From: Zychaea mexicana
Lineage: Eukaryota > Mucoromycota > Mucoromycetes > Mucorales > Lichtheimiaceae
Length of the DNA: 64,000 nt
Direction: 5' to 3'
Assembly: GCF_025766255.1 (NCBI RefSeq)
Contig: NW_026516696.1
Coordinates: forward strand, 124,001-188,000
Shown here in pieces: positions 22,170-34,941 of the stretch; the first letter of the stretch is position 1, and the number at the start of each line of letters is the position of its first letter. The translations under genes were made by a program, and so were the position numbers. The notes under the pieces are model-generated. The model was given only the letters and a program-made list of their open reading frames with translations, made no database searches and was not told the DNA's origin.

Positions 22170-22290
22170 CCTTGAAACCGTCATTTTCTTGTTGTTACTG
22201 CTGCTGTTCTCGTCGCTGCTACTGCTGTGGTTCTGGTCTCGTGGTGGTGTTGCTTTTACTATTTTGATGTCACTTTTGTCACGTGTGGAA
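22170..22290 (-). pseudogene. Decayed member of the small-protein family
   Basis: The minus strand shows LPHVTKVTSK followed by two stops. In a shifted frame comes a Ser/Asn-rich run (DQNHSSSSDENSSSNNKK), the same order as core plus Ser-rich tail in members 1 and 2. No start codon or full N-terminus remains. Upstream minus-strand frames (22305-22553, 22537-22800) have no family resemblance I can name. Confidence 0.4.
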
Positions 22291-24352
22291 GACATACAAG
22301 AAAACTAGCGCTTCCGTCTAAAAGTAAAAAATTCATTGACAATGTGATACGTATATACCTTTGCAGCCTGCTCACCGCGCTTCGTAGGTCGAGCGGCGCA
22401 AGTGATATCAGTGTGTGAGCGGATTCGTATGATAAACTCTTGACATGCTGATGTACGTTTGTGATAGCTAGCCAGCTTGTTTCGTAATCTTGATAGATTG
22501 TCAATGATCTCCAAAAAGATGTTACGCGTTTGTCGCTCATAAACCAGTAGCAATTACTCCCAGTTCTTTAAATGTAAGACCAGGGAAAACAGATAATAGC
22601 AGCTCGCGTTGTAACTGTCTAGAAAGCCAGGCTTTGCCAGCCTTCTGAATCGATCCTGAGTTGAACAAGCTGAGCCGTTGCGGGTATCTTATTCTTCCAT
22701 GTTTACAGGTCACTCGCTTCAAAGTGGCGCCATTGAATCGACTCAGTGAAGGTATATTCGATACTCCTGAGCCATTATAAACATTTTTCTTCACTGACAC
22801 GCAGATGATGTGCGCGGAATCTTGCAGTTTTGGTATGGCAAAGATCTTGTACTCTCCTTAAATCTACAAGTTGGCTAATATGATTGTTGCGGTATGTATA
22901 ATATTGCATTAACTACTACAGGATCAAGAAAGATGCGGATCAGCAAACCCGACGAGCTGACGACAACGTATCATACGAAAAGGCATGCGGAAATAGAATG
23001 GTAAAGATCATCAAAAACGCTACTACAGAATCATGAAGCATTTGCTTGTGATTATGCCCCCACATTTTCTTCGCTTTATTAATTCGTGTTTTGGATTCGT
23101 CTGTATTAGGGGTGTGTATGTGTATATACCCCGAGACGTCAAGGTCTTGTCAAATTAGAAGCTCGATAATGGAACAATCGGTGTAACATGAATACTGTCA
23201 CCCACCCGTTCTTGCAATTCTAGCCGATAAAACTACACTAGATATCCAAAAGCAGAAACAAAATTTCGGATATACGATCCGTTAATTTATTCAATAACGC
23301 ACGAGTTCAACTTTGACTATCATGGTTTAAATGGTTGAAAAAATCGTAACACATGGGACAAGTAGTGACATATTGATCTAGAGCGACTGCTACTACCATT
23401 AATTCCAAAAACGCATTGACATACGCTCATTATAGTGCTCAAAAAATGAGAGTTGGACTATAAGCAAATCGTTTTTGTTTTCGCACTCATGGAGGCTCGG
23501 ATCACCCACCCGCATGGTTTACTAATTTCGGAAAACGTTCAAGCTCGACGAAGCGATATAAAGAAAAGCTTCTTTGTTTGGCACCATAGCCCAAATGATA
23601 TTGACAGTATTGTATTTGTTACCGATATTATTGCCACAGCATCTCTTCATCATACAACATACGAACGCAAAGGAAGATCAAAACAATGTTTGAAAACGAT
23701 AAGTTTTATTCTTTTTAATGGTACAGCTACACTATGTACATCAACTCTTTACGAACTTTTCTCTATTATTCATCATTATGGGTTGCTAGCAAAGTGATGA
23801 CAAAGAAGCTTTCATTTCAATAACGTGCCTTGCAAAAGCTGCTATTTGTACTGCTCTGATGATGCTCATCTGATGAGCCACTGCAACATCTCCGCAGATG
23901 TCCCTGAATTTGATTCAGCGAGTAAACCCGGAAATAAAAATCCGTGTAATCCCAGAGAAGTAAACGATTAAACTTTCCGGTCATAACAGGCTAGTGTTCG
24001 TACTGATTTTAGAAAAACGAAAGGCACAAAACAGTATGTAAAAAATTGTTACCGTTGTATTTTTGTGGTGGTTTGCAATGAATTGTTTAACCAGCAAACA
24101 GATGGTCTACCAGCTGCGAATGTTTATATTTTACAAAACATATAAATAATGATAAAGAGAGAAAAGAAGAACAAACTATTTTACAAGCCTGCATCAAGCA
24201 GGAAGAGAGTGATGATAAGGAGGTCGCTGAGATAATAAGTACATAAAAGGTTGAGAGATTGTGATTTTCATTTTAAAAAGCAAAAGTGTATGACGGGTGA
24301 GGAGAGAGGGGATATAGATAGGAAGCAGCGTGTAGAGTAGTAATAAGAGCAA
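22291..24352. other. AT-rich accessory DNA without a recognised gene
   Basis: Two overlapping minus-strand frames (22305-22553 and 22537-22800) could be pieces of one broken gene, since one begins where the other ends, but the family is unknown. A 114-codon plus-strand frame at 23453-23797 has no recognisable motif. Nothing else is seen before the transporter 3' end. Confidence 0.4.
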
Positions 24353-26414
24353 TTAAGGTGTGAAACGGAAGTGAGGATGCGAGTGACCAAGTTGCTCGAC
24401 TTCGTCTTGTGTGAGACCTTGCAGGATATGATCCTTCTTGCCCAGTGCACGTTGACGGTTCTGCCAGCGCAAGTTGATAGTAGCAGTAACAGCAACACAG
24501 ATGATGACAACACCAGAAATCAGGTTAATAATGTGACCAATAGTGTAATCGGTTGCGTAAGTCCAGGTTGCAAGCAAACCACCGAGCGAGCCAATACTGA
24601 CACCAGTAGCACTGGTAATAGCGCGAACCATAGGACCAGCCGAGTTCTCGACGAGCCAGCCGATCTGCATGGGACTACCAGTGAATGCACCGGCGGTGGC
24701 AAAGAAAATAGCCATGTAGCGAACGCCATAACTATCCATTGAAACACCAAGGAGGATAGCAAAGGCAATGGTAATTAAAACGGCAACAATGCCACCAATG
24801 ATGATACCACGCGTCTTGAAGCGATCGGAAAGAACACAGAGGACTATACAGACTACAGTGCCAACAGCATAAGGAGGTACTGTCATTAATTGAGCCTGAA
24901 TTGAGTCATAACCCATGGTTCTCAGAAGAGAAGGCTATACAAAAAAAATAATTGTCAAGTTAACACACAAATATCTTTGGTTTTCTATGTACAAAATATA
25001 ATTATGATAGTAGTAGTAGTACTAGTAGTTAAAAAGAATTAACGTACCATGAAAAGAGCAATCGAATTCATACACAAGAGCGAGCAGAACAAACCAATAG
25101 ACATTAAAATAGTATGTAAATTCCATATGGCAAGCTTAAAGTGGCTTTTTTGAATTTTGGTTTGATTGTTGGTAAGGACTTCCAGTTGGATGCGGAGAGC
25201 GCCAATGCGTCGTTCTTCTTCAGTCAAAAATCTTGCCGTTTCAGGCGACTTTGGTAAGAACATGTAACAAATGACACCGGATACGATGGTTAAAATGCCT
25301 TCAAAGAAGAAAATGTTGCGCCAGGTGTGGATCATACCCCACGGAGGGATCATGTGTAAGCCGGTTGCAAGTAAACCTGTTTAAAAAGTATAGACAAGAT
25401 GATCAGTATACACCGAAAGATAAAGTTTAGCCGCTGTGATTGGAATTGACAGAAGATTTTATTTGTATACATACCACCGAAGCCACCAGCTAAACTGGCA
25501 AATGCGGCATAAACACCAACGCGAGTGACAAGTTCATGGCGTCGATAACTAAGTAAAATATAAATTTAATAATCAAGATATACAACGTAGAAGAGTTCTT
25601 GCTCTTCATGAGTAATTGCAAAGGCACTTACAAGGTCGAAAGCATATACGAAATACCGGGCATGATACCTGCTTCAGCGATACCAAGAATAGCGCGTGCA
25701 GCTGTAATGCCGGCAAAGTTGGTGCAGAATGCGATACACATAGTCAAAAGACCAAAGGAACAGGTAATAATCGACAACCAGATCTATTATCACAAATTAA
25801 AGCTTCGGTGAGAAAAAGAAATAGGCAAACGACGCTCTTCCTATATAGCGCTGTAATGCACCTGCAATAGAAAAAAATACGAATTCGACTTACTCTAGGA
25901 CCGAATTTCTTGCACATGATGTTTGTTGGACTATATTGTCAAGGAAGGAACATAAATAAGCATTCAACCGCTTCCTGTCATTCAAACAACAATTTCTGAT
26001 CGAAAATAAACGCAACTCACACTTCAAAGAGGACGTAAGTAATGAAAAAGGCAGTCAAGGTAATGTTGAAACGAACACCAGTCAACTCGAGGTCTTCTTC
26101 CATGCCGAGGACTCTAGCATTTCCCATGTTTGATCTTTGAATACATTCAATATTTGTTGTTAGTAACGTAGGAGCCGAATTTATCGTGGTTGTCTGGTCG
26201 TAGTTGTCAAAGGCTGAGGAATAATGTACCTGTCGATAAATGCCATCAAGTAAATCAAGGTTACGATGGGCATGATACGTAAATCATATTTTCTTCGGAT
26301 TTTGGCTTCGAGCTTTGGATCAAGTTCTTCCAAAGATTGTGGCAAGTCGGCGTGGGATAACTCGATTGAATCATCCGTTTTCATTTTCTTTATTATAACT
26401 TCTTCGGTCGCCAT
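24353..26414 (-). CDS. MFS transporter, allantoate permease / anion:cation symporter family (Dal5/Tna1 type)
   Basis: Seven exons (26414-26230, 26134-26021, 25930-25894, 25783-25632, 25548-25475, 25376-25048, 24934-24353) total 1473 nt, 490 residues, normal for the family. Recognisable parts are IMPIVTLIYLMAFIDRSNMG in TM1 and the following loop, FEVPTNIMCKKFGPR after TM2, ARAILGIAEAGIMPGISYM in TM4-5 with FYRRHEL, WRNIFFFEGILTIVSG, and FLPKSPETARFLTEEER in the central loop. Twelve membrane segments are expected; substrates in this family are carboxylates such as allantoate, nicotinate, pantothenate or biotin precursors. The substrate here is not predictable. A palindromic CGG..CCG site lies 130 bp upstream. 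Confidence 0.92.
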
Positions 26415-26542
26415 TATATATAAAGAAGTATAGAGTGGGTAAAGAAAAGTAGGTGGAATTAGAAAAAAATTGTGGGGAAAGACGTGTTCTCTTATATAGC
26501 TTCGGCAGCCACTTGCTTCCAAATGCATATCTCCAACCAATT

Positions 26543-26559
26543 GGGACGGTATCCGTCCC
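26543..26559. promoter_or_regulatory. Palindromic CGG-N3-CCG site upstream of the MFS gene
   Basis: GGGACGGTATCCGTCCC is a perfect 7-bp inverted repeat with a 3-bp spacer, 129 bp before the transporter ATG. It contains the inverted CGG/CCG half-sites used by Zn(II)2Cys6 fungal activators. Related half-site sequences follow at 26611-26620 (ACGGATACGG) and 26648-26655 (TATCCGTC), and CCAATTGG occurs next to both the first and last. A binding role is inferred. Confidence 0.45.
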
Positions 26560-26659
26560 CACAAAAATCGATCGCCTCGGTTGGATGTTCCGCTCTATGT
26601 GTAGAAGAACACGGATACGGTTGTGTACGTTTACCCAATTGGATTGATATCCGTCTTAC

Positions 26660-28910
26660 GAATTTCCTAAAAGACTCTTCGCATACGTAAAGGGAATTCA
26701 CACGGCACCCCATAAATGGTTACAACTCCGCACTTGTAACTGGTCTCTCCACATAATTGAGTGACACTTGTTTACCCCACACTAACTAACTAAAAGCAGA
26801 GAACCAGTCTCGACGTGGTTTGCTGCGGGGTTGACGGACTGCTTCTATGCAAGAACAGACTCTTTTTCTTCACACGTGTTTTATCATGGCAGTAGGCAGC
26901 AGCAAGAGCATGTATTCTCATGTCTTCAGAAAATACTGCTTTCTCAGTATTGTACGCTGTACGCTGCTATTACAGATACAAATGCCATCCTCACTTGACG
27001 CCACAATGTGTCACATGCGCACTCCGCATATCAATGAACGAGAAATGAAACCCAGCACATATTTTGACTTTTTTTTTTTTTTTGAAAGGCGCGAATCTAT
27101 GGAAATCAAGGATACTTCCGTTTGGGCCCACTAATGCTTTCACGCTGAAGCGTCAATGTTAAAAAAGAAACCGTTACTAACAACTCAAATAGCTACTTTG
27201 ATAGTCAAGGTGGTGCCGCCCGTGTATTTTCTCAAATCTTAAACCTTTTGCAGATTCTTGTATTTTGTTTCTCTGATCGAATTTTAGCTTACGCAATAAA
27301 CCTTGCTTGCGTAACTCCATCAAGTGCACAAGAGGATATAGATAAAACCAGACTAACCAAAAAAATCGTTTTTGGTAATCGCAGCTGGCGTTAAAAATAG
27401 AGTATCATAGAGTGGCTCGCACGGGTGCGAGCACAAGAAGTACCACTACAACTACGTGTTCGAACAAACTTACATCATAGAAAACCCTAGATTATCAATG
27501 ATGGGCCCGATCTTTGTGTTCATACTTGCAAGCATGACGGGCTGTGTAGTATACTTGTACGGGTTACTCCTCCGAGATGGTGTACTTTGCAACAGTCAAT
27601 ATATTGTGTACTTTATTTTCGCTCTTACACTCTCTCTCTTTTTTTATTTTTATTTTCGAGATTTTACACTCAATTTATCGCTTAATTCATACAATACTCC
27701 CTGCGTCCTCTCGATGTAGGTATTTAGTAAAGTTCTACTCTTACTGATCATGTATCAGCACAATTTATACAATCGAAGAATGCCGTAACTTGTTGATTAT
27801 TGCCTTTGATACATCCGCGACTACTTCTGGATGCCTATAACTTGTCAAGTCCATTTTGGCATTAACTAGGGCAGATTAATCCGACTTCTCCAAGTAATAT
27901 AAGCTAAAGGTCTTTTTGTTCAATCATGTGAATCGCCAAGACCGAAGCAAGATTGGCGAAACAAATCGCTCGCTCAGCGATGGTATTACTTACTTTCCCA
28001 TAAAATGTAAGATCTTCACTAGATCTCAACAAGTGGCGCATTTGAGGCGCGGGCTCTCGCTATCAGGGTTTGATTTGATTGTTATGGAGACTGCGTGTGA
28101 TTTGTGTGAACCTGTGCTCGGTTCTGTCCGGTCTGGGTGTACAAGCGAGAGTTACCTGATTTCCCCAAAATGGCAGCACTAGTAGATAATGAGCTTTACA
28201 GTGGAGCCAATTTCAGCTGTTATTGTGAATCGTGATAACACTTTGTGCTTTTAGTAGTACTCCCGAGAGTAAGAGGAAAACCTCAATGCTTTACACGTGC
28301 ACCTCATAATCTGTTCTACGAACAAGTCTCCATCGTGTTACAAAACCCAAACAGTTGAAGGACTGTGGGAAAATGTGGAAAACCATAATTCCGTTTTGTT
28401 ATGTTATTTCGTGTCCCTGCATCGTATTTACTGCTTCTCTTAAAGAGTACGCATTGTTCGTGTCTTTTCAGCCATAGTGACCGACTGTTTTCTCTAGTAG
28501 AACCGGTCTGGTTGCCACTAAATCATAATTACGTTACTGCAGTATGTTTCATTCATGAGTAATTTTGGAAGCATTTCTAAGCACACGCCGAAACTAACAT
28601 ACTGTCTTTTGTATCATGATTCGGCTCTTGGCCTACGTCCACTTCGAATACGTTCAGTGGATGGATTGAGCAAGGAGGAGTCGCTTTATGATGAAAAGCC
28701 ACCATAGCTCTTCTTTTTGAATAACCCGTTTTATTACTAAACTATTATGAAATATCTAGTAATCATGGATTTTAATGCTGTCAACCGGCATTATCTTTAT
28801 ACCCCTCCTTGTGAGAATCTGACCTTGTCAATTGCACGTTTACCACAATCATTGTCTATATTGGCAAAGGAAGGCATGATAGAAAAGAAAGAGTTACTAG
28901 AACAGACGCT
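26660..28910. other. Accessory DNA without a recognised gene
   Basis: Only short frames of no recognisable content (for example 26847-27134, 27456-27719, 27916-28182). A perfect 8-bp hairpin lies at 27415-27432. The part about 28690-28840 resembles 16700-16860. No gene is called. Confidence 0.45.
27415..27432. other. Short perfect hairpin
   Basis: GCTCGCACGGGTGCGAGC: 8-bp arms with a 2-base loop. It is not followed by a T-run in a gene context and no tRNA-like arms surround it, so its role is unknown. Confidence 0.3.
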
Positions 28911-28913
28911 GAG

Positions 28914-28969
28914 AACACAACAGCAGAAAAAGGCTTGTCTTTTGCTTCTATACAGCGCAATGCTGGTAT
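28914..28969 (-). repeat. Dispersed 60-bp tail repeat, copy 3
   Basis: AACACAACAGCAGAAAAAGG..CTATACAGCGCAATGCTGG, matching 10969 and 19235. It lies about 60-100 bp beyond the end of the decayed small-protein gene at 29193, the same place as copy 2 relative to its gene. Confidence 0.75.
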
Positions 28970-29029
28970 TATGATTCAGATACTAAGTGATTATTAAAAA
29001 TATGTAAAATAGGGAAAAAGAGCAAGTTT

Positions 29030-29096
29030 TTTTTCCAAGTACTCGTCATTCTTCTCTGCTAACTTCTTGAAGTAGTCGTCAGCGACGCTCTTTGTG

Positions 29097-29127
<31 letters not shown>

Positions 29128-29193
29128 TGCGTTTAGTTTTGGCTACTTAACGCGGCCTGCACGATCCGTCGACATCTTTGTGAGTACTTTCAT
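29030..29193 (-). pseudogene. Small-protein family member 3, broken
   Basis: The minus strand starts MKVLTKMSTDRAGRVK and meets TAG (29143-29145). In a different frame directly behind it reads VAKTKR plus a CAG/AGC-coded Ser run (about 29106-29130) and NTKSVADDYFKKLAEKNDEY. This matches the order of member 1 (ITTKI..NRAGKVTKV..ETKTKR-Ser run-helix). The N-terminus lacks about 11-14 codons between the two TK repeats, and a small deletion after GRVK shifts the frame. A TA-rich box and pyrimidine leader remain upstream. Confidence 0.6.
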
Positions 29194-29309
29194 TTTAGAG
29201 GTGACAGTGCGAGTAGGAAAAAAAGTGTGACAGGGAGGGGGAGCAAAGTAGCAGAATTTGTTTCCAAGCATTGCTTTTAAATCTATTTTATTGCTCGTTC
29301 GATTAGCTG

Positions 29310-29510
29310 ATCCAAAAAAGGAAAAAGAGAGAGAGTTGACAGCGTCTAATACATACTGCCAACCCAGGTCATGCCATGTTACACTGACAAGCACACTAGA
29401 CACGCTGAGCAATGGGTCTGTCATCTCCCGAGACATAGGGATTCCCTGCGCAATGTGCACACTCCAGGCTACGCGTACACACTAATCTCATTTCTCTACA
29501 CGACTGTTAC
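29310..29510 (-). repeat. Conserved upstream block of the small-protein unit, copy C
   Basis: TGACAAGCACACTAGACACG, AATGGGTCTGTCATCTCCCG and GCAATGTGCACACTCCAGGC match copies A and B in order and spacing. The minus-strand frame seen in copy B is interrupted by TAG and TGA here, while the plus-strand NVHTPGY(A)YTL stretch remains open. It sits 120-320 bp upstream of the broken gene at 29193. Similarity with copy B goes on to roughly 30030. Confidence 0.65.
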
Positions 29511-31284
29511 GATGTTTTTCTCTTCTCTTTAGCAATGACGACGCGTACCCCTCTACTCGACACTGGAGCTAAACAAGGCCTGCGCTATCAAAACTAATGT
29601 ATGAAAGCATATCGCAACAGTCCGAGACGGCTGCCCCGCGACTACAGTTCCCAGTTACGCTTAGCTCACGAATTATAAACTCTGCGGAAAGTTGTTGTTC
29701 AAATCACCCATGGGACATCGTCTCTTGAGGGGATCTGTTACGTCGATTCCGTAATTTCAATTGAACACACAAGCAGTACTACACATTATGTTTTGAGTGT
29801 GGTTTTTTTTAAAACGATGTGTCCCGAGACACCCTAGAGCTGGGCAGACTTGCTGCAATCGTAATAGCTACGTGTTTGCACTTTTTCATGCGTCTGCGTT
29901 TGGTCTTTTGGATGGCGGACCAAATGATGTAGCACAGAAAAGGTACCCGCTCATGTGAGCTTATAGGGCGACAACGAGGCAGTGAGAGCAGTCACTTTGG
30001 CATCCAGGTTGTTGAGGGCAGCATAATTTATATAGAGAAGAAAATACTTCATATAGTTATGGTCGTACGGAAAACTCAATTCCATTGCTAATGTGAATGC
30101 ATAATATATTTATATGCACAAGAGCTGTTCTTGCAACGACAGGGATTTAACTGGAAATAACAGATGTTGCGTAACTCTTATAGTTACTTCAAGTGCTTGT
30201 GTTGATGAAGAAACATTTATACTCTTTTTACTTTTGAAATAAGAGTTTGTCAGAGCTACATATGTATCTCCTTGTTCACTTTCTCGACAGCCATGACAAT
30301 TTGAACATCGTAGATCCCGCCGGTGCTTTTTGGTCCGAGTCAGTACTGGAAACAGAACTGTAGTGGCGAATTGGCGAAATTCAAGGATTTCTTCTCTAGT
30401 TTTCAAATTTATTTAGTTTTTGTGTGATTTGCGTAATAATGATAACGTAAAAGGACTTGTTTAGAGCCCCCACAATAAGTTCTCCATGTCACCCTGTACC
30501 ATTGGAACTAGAAAGTGCTCTATGTCATCTTGCTAATGCATAAGATTGCGGCGCTTAAAATGATTTTGCATGAGAGAAACACAACCTCCATATTGTTGAC
30601 GCCATATCCTGGAAAAGATCACATATATCCATTCTTGCGAAATCATCAGTAAAACTGACGTCATCGCAGTTGCTGACAGCTATGAATGTAAACAGATAAG
30701 CACCCAATGATCTGTATGAGCATTTATGTCAATAGTAATGCGAAAAGGATATCAAAACACCGATTATGGAAATACTTGTTAGCAGTAAGGAGCAAAAACT
30801 GTCACTTTCTCTTTCTCGATCACTTTTTTTTTTGCAAAGAGTAAAAGGAGAAAGAATTTGGGGGAGGGCGGGGGAGATAGTAAATGCGATAGCGTGTAGG
30901 ATGTATGTATGTGTGCATGGAGTTATTAGCAAGTTAACAAGCAAGTCCTGACGATATAAAAATAAGGAGTTGATAAAAAAAAAGTGGAGCGAGCTTGTCA
31001 AGCTAAACGAGCGCATGGACCCAACCATTGTATATTTTAAGGAGAAAAAAAACACGAATTATACGGGTTTGGAGTTCTTTTTAGTTACTGTACAAATATT
31101 TATAGAGAGAAAGTGTGTGAGTGAGTGAGAAAGCAGGGAGCGGAGGTGGGAGGGCTAACGCACGATGATGAATGCTGTGTGTGTTTGTATAAATAAGAGA
31201 GAAAAGAGTATATGGTAGAACAATAATTAGGGAGTAAACGAGAGGCACACGTTTGAAGATGATGGGGCACAGCCCTCAATTTCT
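29511..31284. other. Accessory DNA and 3' flank of the kinase gene
   Basis: The first 500 bp continue the repeat shared with copy B. A minus-strand frame at 30110-30406 contains CSNCHGCRESEQGD but is otherwise unrecognised. Nothing supports a gene up to the kinase stop at 31285. Confidence 0.4.
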
Positions 31285-34054
<2,770 letters not shown>

Positions 34055-34941
34055 GTATGAACTTGATTGACAAGAATTTAGGAAAAAAGATGCAAGAAGA
34101 AGAAAAAGAAGAATTTCTATTGAAAAGTAAGGATGGTGTTGATTATATAGAGTAGTAGAAAGGCAAAGGGTGAAGAGGAAGAAGAGGAAGAAGAAGAAAA
34201 GAAGTAATATATAATGAGACTGGATATTGTAAAAGGGCGTTAGTTAAATAAAAAGGCAAACGGGGCAGCTCCTATAATTGATTGCCTTCTTGTCCTTTTG
34301 CTTTTCTTTGCTTCGAAGCTATCCCTGATGGACAAGACCCCCTCCTCACCCCCCGCCCGTCTGAACCCCCCCCCCTTCCCTTCCCACCCCAAATTTTTGT
34401 ACAACGCAGAGGCCAGAAAAGAGAGGAGCCCATCTTTGTGTGTTTCGGCAAAAGTAAGGGGACAATACCTCCATGTCCCAAAAATGGTGCCCTCTAATTC
34501 TTTCACGTGCCGCCACCACATAGCACCATCCTTCATTCATTCATTTATTCATTCATTCAATACGGACACGCATAATGGGTCATATTAGATAACTACATAG
34601 AATGCTGTATGTCAAGAGACGATGCGTACTTACATACTCACAGAATAGCGCATCTACCTCAGTGCATATAATATGCAATGTGGATGCTACATACTGGGTA
34701 TGATGTTGATAGGTGGCCCTTTCGTTACGCCCTTCCCCTTTATCATTCTACTGTTTCCATTGTGTGTCCATCTATCCATCTATTTATCTACGGGTATAAG
34801 ATATGGCACCACCCTTTCTTTCTCTGGTTTTTTTTCTTCGTTCGATTAAAGTGGAATATGAATTGTTGTTGTATATATGTATTTATACTAATATATTAAT
34901 GTACAAAAGAAGAAGGATTAATTGGACAAATGAAAGCCATG
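34055..34941. other. Spacer: kinase promoter and 3' flank of the co-repressor gene
   Basis: AG-rich repeats (34080-34210) are the CT-rich leader of the kinase on the minus strand. A CACGTG box lies at about 34504-34509 and a CATT-type microsatellite at about 34532-34559. Several frames are open over 34240-34590 on both strands, which reflects a stop-poor GC/C-rich patch and not genes. Confidence 0.45.

Noticed and set aside
23453..23797. 114-codon plus-strand frame
   Set aside because: No recognisable motif, no promoter-like leader and AT-rich decayed surroundings; length is within chance for 64 kb.
26847..28182. Frames of 87-95 codons
   Set aside because: Low-complexity or hydrophobic content without motif or promoter; treated as chance.
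30110..30406. 98-codon minus-strand frame with CSNCHGC
   Set aside because: Only one Cys cluster and no further zinc-ribbon or transposase signature; not enough for a gene call.
34240..34590. Several overlapping open frames on both strands
   Set aside because: Caused by a stop-poor C-rich patch in the kinase promoter; none has family resemblance.
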